64,000 bases of DNA from Gnetum montanum. Its lineage: Eukaryota; Streptophyta; Gnetopsida; Gnetales; Gnetaceae. Below, one piece after another: positions 34,034 through 44,690 of this stretch (position 1 is its first letter; every line of letters starts with the position of its first letter). The translations under genes and the position numbers were made by a program. The stretch lies in contig MNCI01006166.1 in the NCBI GenBank assembly GCA_015680685.1, positions 126,529-190,528 on the forward strand, in the 5' to 3' direction. The notes below the pieces were generated by a model. That model was given only the letters and a program-made list of their open reading frames with translations. It was not told where the DNA came from and searched no databases.

Positions 34034-34160
34034 CCTCAGTTCTTTCTAAGTTTTTGTTTTACACATTTTTTATTTTACATATTCTTGGTTTTGCACATTA
34101 TTTTTTAATCTTTCTTATTTTGGTTTTACACCATCATTCGTATTTTTACCATTTCTTTGT
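34034..34160 (+). repeat. T-rich TTTTACA tract after the pol stop of C
   Basis: GTTTTACACA, ATTTTACATA and GTTTTACACC units within poly-T. It is in the same place as in A and B. Confidence 0.55.
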
Positions 34161-35749
34161 GTGATTTTATTTTATTTTTGTTCATCACCCAATAAGTGTT
34201 CATGATGGTGGTATGAATAATATTATATCGATTGCTAATGTTTGGATTTTACCCTTAAAGTATGATGTCGATATTAAGGTATGGTTCTTTTGATTAACAA
34301 GCAATGAGTCCACGTTGTTCATACATCCATAAAATCCTATGGTCTCCCTTGGCTTGGAATTGTACAGTCCCTTTTCTCTAATAAAACTATTAATGAAGTG
34401 GTGGCTGAGTATTTCTCAGACTAAGGAAAGACTCGAAGGATGAAAAGGGTATGACTTCAAGAGGATTCTATGCATTTGTACTGGCTATTCTCTTGAGTTC
34501 TGGGATGCTTTTTTGGGTTTCTCGACATTCTGGCCATTCATCAAATCACTAGAAGTTGAGTTCATAAAAATAAGTCTTTGCATGGTGTGGTTCTCATGCG
34601 AAAAAAAAATAGTGAGAATTCAAAGCACACCCCTTAGACATAATAATGCAATCGAGCTACACACACTAGTTATGGCACTGGAAAGACATGTTACCCATGC
34701 CTAAAGGTTCCCTCTAACTAAGGCCCTTTCTCACTTCCTGGTTCTCCATCTCACTCTCCTCGGAATGGTGGTGACTTTTTGTAGAGGCATTCTTGTTACT
34801 TCAAGGGGATGGGCAGGTCAAATGTGTTGATGCGAGGTCACTGAATGAGGATTGTTGAGTCTAGATTTGAAATGATTTCTACTCAATCACCTTAACCATG
34901 AAACACACAAGGAACTTTACACAACCTTATTCTTGGGTTTCCATTCCATTCTCTCCTCTCCACCTTTCTTTTCCATTTTTTACCTCATTGTCGATTTTAT
35001 CATTAGTCCATACTTTGGTTGATGCATTGTTTTTCCTTGGTAAATTCTTGTGGGTAATTTTTTTTAACTCTTGCTTCCAAATGACATTCCTAGAGCCTAT
35101 GGACTCTTTGGAATGTAGGTCTGCTAGGGCATCAACAGGATGAGCCTGCTTTGGGGAGGACCCACTGGCATCCATTTTTGGTGCACTTGTTAACTTCTTT
35201 CCCTTAAACATTTTCTGCAGTCAACAATTTTTGTTTCATCCCCATCCATGACATCCATTTTATTAGCATTGTCATTGTTACGTTTTCTTCATCTTTCTTA
35301 TTCCTTCTCTTTTTCCATCCTATCGCTACCTAAGGTTCGCTCTTCATCATGGGGGCCCTAGCATAATTTTTTCAATTTTTCCTAACCCCTACGCCTTAGG
35401 TAGTTACCAGTGTCAAAACTCCAGAATCAGTATCTACCATAACCACAACTCAGCCAATGCACTTTACATCGAGGCAAGGTATTGACCACATTGTGATTTA
35501 CCTACCCTCGCTCAATTGTAACTGTGTTGTGTGTGCAAATGGCAATCATACAACAATGGATCAGGCCTAGAGGATGCACTCAGGATGGACTAGAACTGGA
35601 ACGTTACGAAGGAGCAAGATTGGTGGTGTGGCTATGGATAAAAATGGAAGGTGCAATATTAGCATCGGCAGCAACACGTCTTATTCTTTTCTCTCTCTCT
35701 CTCCTTCTTCTCTTTCAGCTGCCAATAAGGTTGGATGTCATTTATATAT
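34161..35749. other. non-coding 3' region of element C
   Basis: No intact gene. It corresponds to 8084-9731 of A on the opposite strand. It contains ATGGCAATCATACAACAA (about 35539) and a CT-rich tract ending TTTCAGCTGCCAA (about 35712), which looks like a 3' splice site by sequence alone. Confidence 0.5.
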
Positions 35750-35777
35750 AGTGTTCACTTTTGTGGTCATGAACACT
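35750..35777 (+). other. conserved 8-bp stem-loop of element C
   Basis: AGTGTTCA, a 12-nt loop, then TGAACACT. Compared with A and B, the outer G-C pair is replaced by A-T on both sides. Confidence 0.55.
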
Positions 35778-35895
35778 AATGTTGTCATGTATTGTATTGT
35801 TGATCCGTTCACTAGGCACATTGAGTCAGTCACCCCGCTTCACAATCAAAAGTCATTTAGTCAATAATCTCATACCTTCCCAACATTTTGTAAGG

Positions 35896-35911
35896 AACTC
35901 AAGGATGAGTT
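35896..35911 (+). other. conserved AGGA stem-loop of element C
   Basis: AACTCA, AGGA, TGAGTT, exactly 20 nt before the 3' LTR. Both arms differ from A in a way that keeps pairing. Confidence 0.6.
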
Positions 35912-35931
35912 TTCATTCAATCATGGGAGTA

Positions 35932-36738
35932 TGATGAACCGTGATATCACATCTGCGATATCAGATTAACCATGCGATATCGAATACCTGATATCGCAGC
36001 TTGTCTCCTTATCTATAAATAAGAGGTGACGCCTTTGGTCCCCACAGTTAGAAGTTGGTCCCTTAGCCAAAATCTTGTCATTTTTCCCTTCAAAGTTAGA
36101 ATTATTTCTACGTGCCCACAGTAGGAGTCATAAAGTGAATGGATCTTTATTCGAGCATTGTGTGCCTGAGCACACTTTGTGCATGATAATAAAGACGAGC
36201 TTTATGATAAACCTTGCAGCATACAGAATAGATTAATTAGTGTTAATTATTATTTAATGCTTTCCTTGTTAATTAATGATTTCCCTCACCTTACAACTCT
36301 CTTAGTTAAATACACTCAATACAACTGCTTCAAGTATGCGTGTAGCACTTGGTAACCTAGTAATGATTAGCATTTGGTAATCCCAGCAGCATTGCACTGG
36401 TTCAAGATGTGTACGACAAGTGGGAACGAACACTGGTGTTAGGAGTACTTAGCACTTAGTTAAAAAATAGTTAAATTAGATTAGTTACTTAGTTATTCCT
36501 ATCTCTCATCCTTATTAGTGCAGAATATAAAACACATAAAAGCCATAAAAATCATATGCCTCAAGCTTACTTAACCATACAATCATGACATACAAGTAAG
36601 TTTGGGAAGACAACGATTAATCACCCCGTTATTGTTCCACACAAGCACATAGGCACTTTGTCCTTGGAATTCGACCAAATCATGTGTGAAATGTTTGTGT
36701 TCATATGGTTGAGCATAGAGGTACCTCACCGCTCATCA
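35932..36738 (+). repeat. element C 3' LTR (807 bp)
   Basis: Starts TGATGAACCGTGATATC and ends CGCTCATCA, followed by CTTGG. The TATA box is at 36014-36022. Confidence 0.93.
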
Positions 36739-36743
36739 CTTGG

Positions 36744-37750
36744 CAAAGGCTACATAGCACAAAATTTAGAAGGACTTGGATTAGACCCGCCAGGAAAATG
36801 TGCAATTGACCATTGAGAACCATTGCTTGCAGAATGTTCATGAGCGCAAATAGCAATTAAACGACTTCATCCATCAATAGTAGGAGCAACTAGCTAGAGA
36901 AAACATAGACCTAAGGAGATCGACAGTATAAAATAGAAACCTCTCCATGGAGGTGATTTGTACCCTTCACCAGAAAACTACGATCAAGGTAGCCACCTGG
37001 AAATCAAAGGCTTTCAAATTTGAGAGAGTTAAAGATCATTATAGAGAGTAGGTCGAACAACAAAAATAAGTGAATAAAAAACACATCCAATTGGTGAAGG
37101 TGAAAATAAATGAAATCCTCCAACAACTCCAACAAGGAAGAGAATTGTGGTAGCCTATCGGTGATGGGATAGATGCCTACAATAAAGCAGAAATCTACAT
37201 GAAGGAGTTGCAAATTGAGGAGATGATGGAATACATGAAGCTCACCAATCTCCAATATGCAAATCTAGCCATGATGACTGTCGAACGACCATGGTCAAAA
37301 CTTGAGAAGTAAGTGGCTAACCCATACTTTTTGTACGAGGCCAAGATCAAGCATCACAAAGACACCAAGAAAAAGCTTGTATTGGCAAATGCTGAACTCG
37401 AAGTCCTTAAGGGTAAATACACTAATCAAATACCTACCACCGAGAACCTAGCCAGAAGGATGAATGACTACCAGGAGCTACAAAACACAGTTAGGACATT
37501 CAATGTCAAACACAAACAATTCACTGCCTGGTTTGTCAACGTAAAGGAGTTATTTCAAGTAATGCCCTATCCATGGGATATCTCTATTCTATCCCACATT
37601 GGTGATGTTGTGTGGACTGTGAATGATCCTCAGAGTAAGGAGGACAAGATGAAGGCATTACTGGATGCCTTTCACCTTCCACCGAAGGTTGTAGTTTGTA
37701 GTAGGATAGCCATAGCCACCTCAACCATTGCACATGACCGAAGCCAATGA
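36744..37750 (+). pseudogene. third ORF of element B, part 2
   Basis: Continuation of 25243-27028 after the element C insertion. 36960-37310 reads as a Lys/Glu/Gln-rich coiled-coil-like stretch with a few stops. 37313-37750 is an open frame of 145 codons with KKLVLANAELEVLKGKY and WFVNVKELFQVMPYPWD. It ends about 270 nt before the 3' LTR. I cannot assign a domain. Confidence 0.5.
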
Positions 37751-37858
37751 AGGTCCTTCAAAACCTTAGGAGCCTCCATCACTTGGGACTATCTGATCTT
37801 TACAACCTCCTTCATGCCATCAGAGGATGTGCTATCCAATTTTGAGGAGTCATGTCAC

Positions 37859-37885
37859 GGTGTTCAATTTTGTGTCATGAACACC
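37859..37885 (+). other. conserved 8-bp stem-loop of element B
   Basis: GGTGTTCA, an 11-nt loop, then TGAACACC, 134 nt before the 3' LTR. Confidence 0.55.
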
Positions 37886-37983
37886 ATAATTTTTGTAATG
37901 TTGTTGATTTGTACACTCGGGCACTTAGTTTTGTTATGTCAAGAGTCAGTCAATAATCTCATACCTTTTCAATTTTGTAAAAG

Positions 37984-37999
37984 AACTTGAGGACAAGTT
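37984..37999 (+). other. conserved AGGA stem-loop of element B
   Basis: AACTTG, AGGA, CAAGTT, exactly 20 nt before the 3' LTR. Confidence 0.6.
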
Positions 38000-38019
38000 T
38001 TCATTCAGTTGTGGGGGTA

Positions 38020-38928
38020 TGATGAGCATCAAAGTGTCACATTGATGGGCCCCCATTGATGTGGCTTCATTGATGGGCCCTCATTTATGAGGCCCCATTT
38101 ACATGGTGTTGCCCCATCGACACAACCCTGTAATAAAAACTATAAATACAAGATCACAATTATGTTTATGGAAGTCAAGTCATAATAGTAGTAGAGCTCT
38201 TGCAATTTTTTTATTTGAAAGTTAGAATATTTCTCTGAGTGTCCACAGTAGGAGTCAAAAAGTGTACAGATCTTTATTCGAGCACTATTGTACCTAAACC
38301 ACACTAGTGTATACGGCAATAAATATGAGCCTTTTAATCAAACATTGCAGCACTTAGAATAGATAATTATTTATTTATGCATTCATTGTTTTCATTAAAT
38401 ATTTAATTAATTAGCTAAATTAGACTTTAGCGATAGTTAATTATTTAAGCTAAATAGATTAAACACATAAGTACGACTACTTCAAGCGTAAACACATATT
38501 CTCTTGGTAATCCCAACAACGTTATTACTTGGTGCACCCAGTAACGTAGCGCTTGGTAACCCAGCAGTGGATACGTGGGTTCAGGATGTGTACCGAAGGT
38601 GAGATCAAATGCTTATGTTTGGACTAGTTAGGGATTAGTTAAGTAGTTAAATTAAAATTAGTTATTAAATTACTTCATCTCTCAACTCTAAGCACCAAGG
38701 AATATAAAACATAAAATAATAAAAATCATATGCCTTGATCACACTTAACCATACCTTTGTGCATCACAAGTGTAATTGAGAAGACAATGAATAACCCTTA
38801 GGGCAAGGTTCACTTCCTAGAAAATTAGTGTACTAAAAACTATAGAGTTCATGAAATTTGACCGGATTGTGCATGAACACTTCATGATTCGTATGGTTGA
38901 GCTTAGGCGTACCTTCAACTGCTCATCA
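38020..38928 (+). repeat. element B 3' LTR (909 bp)
   Basis: Preceded by GTGGGGGTA. It matches 15999-16930 throughout and ends CTCATCA before TAGTA. Confidence 0.9.
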
Positions 38929-38933
38929 TAGTA

Positions 38934-40019
38934 TTTCAAGAAATTTGGAAACATGTTAAAGCTAAAAATTTTCTATTTGAATAGTAGTAAGAAAGGCTTT
39001 AATTCAAAAGTAAATTATTTATCTGCTATTCTTTCTTATCATTTTTTATGCATAATTAGGATAGCACCAATAGGATCTTGTCATCTAATAATTGAAACAT
39101 GTAGATGCCTTAAAATTTCTCGTAAAGAATAAATAGAAGAAGAAATATGTAAACTATGTAGTACATATAACCTCTACATTTTTCTATGATGTCGTATATT
39201 TAAGCACATTAGATATAGATAGGATATTGGAGGTGTGAATATGGTTGATTTATTCTAAATGTTACCAAGACCACTTGGTAATTTTCTTAATGATATTTTA
39301 AAACTCATAGCATGTATATTTCTATTGTCCAACAAATCCATAGGGTTTACAAATGTACTAAAATTTTAGTTTCAATTTCATTATAGATTATAGCATTTTG
39401 TGCTTTGAATTTTTGAAAATATTTGCAATGAAATAGTGCATACTTTCACATGACTTTATGCAATCCAATTTTCTACTAACAAAATTCCTATTATGATGAT
39501 TTTTCAAGATTGATTAAAAAGAATTCGTAATCAAAAAATATTACATTAACCCTTGCTTCTAAGTTCACTAAACAGTTTTTTTTTTTTTTTTCTTTGCTTT
39601 TGAAACTATGGTGATGCAAATTTTGTAAAGCATCATCTAAGATGATTCTAGTTCATACTTAGTTCTTCTACCACAAAAATGGATCGAGTTTTTGGGTCTT
39701 CCAACATGTTTTTTTTTTTTTTCAATGCATATAGATATTCTCACTTTACAAATTAGTGAGGTTATTAGAATGGAATATTTTTTAGGTTTTCATCTAAGGG
39801 CAACTTGTTGGGTAGGTGTTAAAATAGATAGGTAAAAGTCAAAACTAAATTCTTTCAAGTTTAATTTGAAAGGAGAGATATTTGTGTTCAATGTTGATAC
39901 TACCTTAATCCCAATCACAAAAGAGCTTAATATCCTAAGTTGTTAGCTAAACTTGAAGTTAAGTAAATTTTAGCTAAAAAAATAAATAAAGAGTTAAATA
40001 AGAGGAGAATATCTACAAA
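38934..40019. other. AT-rich sequence with poly-T runs, no gene seen
   Basis: Two long T runs (about 39579-39591 and 39710-39721) and no recognised coding motif. It may include the decayed 5' part of the LINE that becomes recognisable at about 40020. Confidence 0.4.
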
Positions 40020-41622
40020 AAAAAGAGATTAATAATGTCGAGTTAAACTTCAAATGAAATATATTTTCTTCCAACTCCAAAACGGAAGATGCATTGAGGG
40101 TACTAATGCTACATCTTTAGAGAATTCTCAAAACCAAAATAAAATAAGTTTGTTATCAAATGATGTAGTGATAATGTGGGACACTGTAGTTGGGTTTAGC
40201 TACATTATGCCAATAAAATCTTGGGCTTTGTTTCTATCTATGTTCCATGTAATCTTAATGATAAAAGATTTCCATAAAACTAGTTGTGTTACAACTTGCC
40301 TATAGCCACTTAGGTTATTGCATGGAACTTTAATATGATTGAGAATCCAAAGGATAAAATTGGAGGAAGAAGAGAATCTTTAGATAGTAGTGAGCTCCAT
40401 TTTTGGCTGCAGGTCAAGAACAAACTAAACTTGCATGAAAGTAATTAGAGCTACTTTTCATCCAAACCTGCTAATTAGTTTACTTGGACTAATGCCAAAC
40501 AAGGGAATTCTTACATTACTTCAAGATTATATAGGATTTATTTATCTAAGAATACTTTTATACAATTTACAACCACAAGTGGTGCTATTGTCTAGGCTAA
40601 TTATACATAAGTTCTCTCAAATCATTATTCTATTAAATGGTCTTTTTCCTTTTGTGGTTACACTTATTATTCCAATGATCATTATATCTTTAATACAATC
40701 TTTATTCATAGTAGTTGTTTGTGTTCTTTATTTATGTAAATTTGGAATTTTTATCACAATCCTACAAGAGATGATTGTTGAATCAATCAATACACAAATG
40801 TTTGTACTCATCTTCAACATTTTTCTAAACAAGTAGGAGAATTGATGGCTTCTTGTCTGACTCTACAAAAATCTAATCTTGGTCAGGGTATCTCCTACTT
40901 ACAAAATGTCATTAACAATAGTTAACATGTAGAGGCTCAGCTTTGAAATCTTTAAGTTACTAAGACAAATTTGTGATTTATATATCATTATGAAGCTAGA
41001 GGAATTCACCTTCAGACTTAGCTTTCCTAGCTACAAATGGTTGGTTAAGCTACCAAAGAATTTTCAAACTTTCTTAAAGGGTGATAAAACTCCCTAAAAT
41101 CCAAGCTATTCATGTTGATAATCATCTCTTTACCTTCAAAATTGACATTCTACAAACCTTATTTGAATATTACTTTGACAATATTGATCCAGTTGTAATA
41201 GATAATTGCTTGGAAGAAATTATTCTTTTTAATCATTGTACATTTAATGATGTTACTCCAAGGACAATCTTTTCAAGACTCTATAGCAACTTCATAATAA
41301 CAAAGTTCCTATGCTAGATGGTTTTCCTACATAATTTTTAAAGAAATTTTGACCACTCTTCAAGATTGTTTACATGTATAAGTAGGATCTTAATTTTTTT
41401 TTTATTTTTGAAAAGTCATCAATATTGGTGTTATTAAGCTCTTGTCCAAAACAAGAGGTAGCACTAGCATAAGCAATTAGTGTTTAATTACTCTTTTGAA
41501 TGTCATCTACAAAATTGTTGCTAAAGCTATTGCTAGTAAATTGAAACATTTTTTTACATATCTCATTAGTAAAGAGAAAACCAGTTTTATTCAAGGAAAA
41601 TACATCTTAAATAATGTAGGAA
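40020..41622 (+). mobile_element. L1-type LINE remnant (endonuclease and start of RT)
   Basis: The plus strand has the LINE endonuclease signature with stops: IENPKDKIGG near 40335, then NKLNLHES, FTWTNAKQGN and SRLYRIYLSK to about 40560. The start of the RT domain reads LITLLNVIYKIVAKAIASKL near 41490 and SFIQGKYILNNV to 41620, where similarity breaks off. The frame is interrupted repeatedly. L1-like elements with these motifs are standard in plants. Confidence 0.75.
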
Positions 41623-41963
41623 TTTTTAAAAAAAAATGTTGACAAAGAAATACCTAGTTCAATTCAAGCCAAGGAGCAAAGCATAAAAGGATGAAGACAT
41701 CTTTTAAAAAAAAATAGTAATAGGGTTTTATAAAACACTAATCCTAAGAGTTCAACATAACATACATTCTTAAAGACATTTATTTAGCAAAGACCACTCA
41801 AACAAACCATGACCAAATAAAGCTACATTTCAAAGAAACCATGCCTAATAAAGGAGGCATGGTATAAGTCCTTTGATTCTTCACCATTTTCACTTCTCAT
41901 GATAAGAGAACTATGTTGGAATGAGATATCTAAGAGAAGCCCAATGGGAAGTATGGATCCCAT

Positions 41964-41997
41964 TAAGGTAAGAAAAGTGTTTTCAAAAAGAGTGTAA
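41964..41997 (+). repeat. left copy of the LINE target-site duplication
   Basis: ATTAAGGTAAGAAAAGTG followed by TTTTCAAAAAGAGTG. The copy at 42987-43019 differs at three positions. The pair brackets the RTE-type fragment. Confidence 0.55.
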
Positions 41998-42986
41998 AAA
42001 ACATATGATAGAGTGCCTAGAAATATTATTTGGTAGATCTTGCAAAGGAAAAACATCCCTAGTAAATATATTAAAGTAATTCAAGACATGTATGAAAGAG
42101 CTACCACTAAAATTAGAATAACTCGTGGATTAGCATCGGATTTTCTAGTCAAAGTCTACAATAGGATCTATACTTAGCCCATACTTATTTGCCATTATTA
42201 TGGATGAATTAATAAATGAAATACAAGATAAAATCCCTTTGTGTATATTATTTTCAGAGGACATTGTGTTAGTGGATATAGTTCAAGAAAACATTGCTTC
42301 TAAAATGGAGAAGTTGAGATATGCTCTAAAAGCAAAAGGCTTAAAAATTAGTAGAAATAAGAGAAAATATATGGAATGCAATTTTATTAACTACATAAAT
42401 AGTGTAAAATAGAAGTGATAATTCAAAGCCAAAAAGTCTCTCACCGCAAACAGTTTCACTACCTATGATCAATCCTTTATTAAATAGTGAAATTGATAAA
42501 GATATAAGAAATAAAATTAAGGTCAGATGGTCAAAATGGAGGCAAGCTAGTGATGTTCTATGCGATAAAAGAATACTAATAAAACTAAAGGGGAAATTTT
42601 ATAGGATAGCAATCAAGTCTACTATCTTATATGGTGTTAAATGTTGGGCATTACAAAAGAGGCATGAACAATAAATCAATGTGGTAGAAATGTAAATGCT
42701 TAGATGGATGTTAAATGTTACGAAAGAGATAAACTACATAAATGGCTTCTATTTCAAATTAAGCTATAAGAATGACAAGTTAGATAGTTTGGACATGTGC
42801 AAAGAAGATCAAACAATGAGCCTACAAATAAGGTTGCCAAATCATTGAAGATGGGAAAAAATAATTGAAGATGATTTGAAGAAACTACAAATAAACAAAG
42901 ATCTAGCTATCATAAAGGCAAATGATAAAAAAAAAATCATGTAGCCAACCCCATTTTGTTGGGAACATGGCTAGGAGGATAATAAT
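41998..42986 (+). mobile_element. 5'-truncated RTE-type LINE fragment
   Basis: The recognisable frame begins at KTYDRVPRNI-like sequence (about 42000; the reading is AYDRVP after AAAAAC), then NIPSKYIKVIQDMYERATTK, MDELINEIQDKIPLCILFSE (42200; the usual FADD catalytic box is altered to FSED), KAKGLKISRNKRKYMECNF, and the C-terminal YRIAIKSTILYGVKCWALQK (about 42600). It ends near NPTPFCW-like sequence and AATAATG. These are hallmarks of plant RTE LINEs. Stops make it non-functional. Flanking direct repeats suggest a real 5'-truncated insertion. Confidence 0.75.
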
Positions 42987-43019
42987 GATTAAGGTAAGAA
43001 ATATGTTGTCAAAAAGAGT
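42987..43019 (+). repeat. right copy of the LINE target-site duplication
   Basis: ATTAAGGTAAGAAATATG then TTGTCAAAAAGAGTG, matching 41964-41997. Confidence 0.55.
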
Positions 43020-43099
43020 GGAGAGTAACATAATTAATTAACTTGAGATAAGATATTTTAGGGATGAATGATAATACACACAAATCCATAGAAATGATG

Positions 43100-43450
43100 C
43101 CTTGTTGGTGAAAAACATTAGTTGTGGATAATTTACCATAAAAGACTTTAGAGAGGGTATGATAGTGTGGCAACAAACTCCAATGCCATAATTACACTTT
43201 CATTGAATCACATTTAGCTCATTACCATGAATTATAAGTAGAATGAAGCTTATATTGAGGAGAGTCACCCCAACAAATAGTTTAAATTGTAATGCAAATA
43301 TGGTAACCAAACCAATCTTTAATTTGCTCATAACCTTTCCAAATAGCATTGGGATGAGTAATTAATGGACATTCATGGTAAAGGTAATTACCATATAAAT
43401 ATTTGAGTCTCATAACTCAAGCCCATAATACTTTATAGCATAATCTAATA
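43100..43450 (-). mobile_element. possible L1 C-terminal fragment
   Basis: The minus strand reads YLYHECPLITHPNAIWKGYE, similar to the His/Cys-rich tail after L1 reverse transcriptase (HLFFxCPxAxxIW). It is short and broken, so the call is tentative. Confidence 0.35.
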
Positions 43451-43559
43451 GAAATGCTTCCCTCTTATGTATTCTAATAACTTTGTTTTCTACTCCTACT
43501 ATATAACATTGTCAAATAGAAAAGGTCAAGCAAAAGGCTTTGAAAAAGGCTACTAAATC

Positions 43560-44180
43560 TCTCTTTATCAAGCAAATTTATAGTCATCAATCATATCCAA
43601 GTTCACCTCATACATAGTACTCTTGCTTCTTAATCCTAAATCATCTTTCCAGATTATTGACAAACTCTTATAAATTTTCTTAAGGTAGCTAAAGATTATC
43701 ATAAAATTTTTCATGGAGTAGCTTCAGATATTTTTCTTCTAAACAAGGATCAAGGTAGTTTGGGATTTTCCTCACTTGAACATCAGAGGATTCTCTTAGC
43801 CTCTAAATGAATTGTCCATTGTATCAAAGGTAAATAAGCTTGAAAGATTCTAGTCAGTCATAATGTTTTAAGTAAATATCAAAGATGAAGGAATACTTGC
43901 CAAAGCAGATGGATAATTAGTGAAGGAACAAACAAAAGTATAATTTCCTATTTCTTCAAACATATATGACTTTCTTAGAATTAATTAAAAAAGGCTTCCT
44001 TCATGGAACCCTACCCACATAAGCTCAGACAACTTACTGCCATACTCTTTGGTGGACGCCTATTATTAAAAAGACTTTTAGTTAGTTGATGAATTTTTAA
44101 ATAGAGCCAACAAATTTGCAGACCACAATCTTCTTCATATTGGTCCAACGGTTTTCTATTAGAAATTTCCAGATTTGTTT
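43560..44180 (+). mobile_element. L1-type LINE remnant (post-RT region)
   Basis: The plus strand has GSLGFSSLEHQRILLASK with a run of stops and KILVSHNVLSKYQ, resembling the GGLGFRxLxxxNxALLAK region that follows RT in L1 elements. It may be the 3' half of the LINE seen at 40020-41622, separated by the RTE insertion. Confidence 0.45.
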
Positions 44181-44690
44181 ATCCGGAGTCATCAGATCTA
44201 ATGACAGCTAAACAGAATGTTCATGCTTGAATCATATGGTATAAGTAAAATCAGTAGCGTGCAAAGTTTGACATAAAATGGACTTCCAATTGCAACAGGT
44301 AGACAATTAACCAAGATGAAAAAAATATGCCATTTTATAACTGGAACTTGAAATTCACATTTTTAGGCCTGTAGCTGATTGACTAGAGCAGGCCCCATTT
44401 AAAGGGACACTACATTGAAATCTTTGCATGAAAATACTTATTTTCATAAACACGATTATTTCTGACAAGTAAATGCAATTAATTGGCTTACAAATAATCT
44501 AGCCCAAAATCATGTACTAGCTACTTTCTTGTACATGGGATCGCTTGTGGACCCTTTAGTTTCAATCTCCTCAAGTTTTGAAGGGTATCCTAATTGGTTC
44601 TTTGAAGAACAGGAACATACTCTTAAGAAGAATTGATCCAGCTGTATAAAACAATATCATATTCGAAACAATTCCATGGCCTTGTAAAAG

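Larger units (their letters stand above)
27034..36738 (+). mobile_element. element C: full-length Ty3/gypsy element nested in element B
   Basis: Flanked by the duplication CTTGG (27029-27033 and 36739-36743). Two LTRs of 808 and 807 bp enclose a tRNA-Asp-type primer site, gag, protease, RT, RNase H and integrase, then about 1.9 kb non-coding up to the 3' LTR. Unlike B it has no third ORF. Reading frames are broken by stops and at least three frameshifts, but the catalytic motifs are better kept than in B. Nesting proves it is younger than B. Closest relative in the window: element A. Confidence 0.93.
15999..38928 (+). mobile_element. element B: old Ty3/gypsy element, interrupted by element C
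   Basis: Flanked by the 5-bp duplication TAGTA (15994-15998 and 38929-38933). LTRs start TGATGAGCATCAAAGTG and end CTCATCA. The order is 5' LTR, tRNA-Asp primer site, gag, protease, RT, RNase H, integrase, about 2 kb non-coding, a third ORF, 3' LTR. Element C is inserted within the third ORF. Without C the element is about 13.2 kb. All ORFs carry many stops, and catalytic residues are lost. The LTRs have diverged more than those of A. The size, primer and extra ORF between pol and the 3' LTR suit the Athila group. Confidence 0.9.

Noticed and set aside
27034-36738. Reading the many open stretches of element C as separate genes
   Set aside because: They are collinear pieces of one gag-pol broken by stops and frameshifts.
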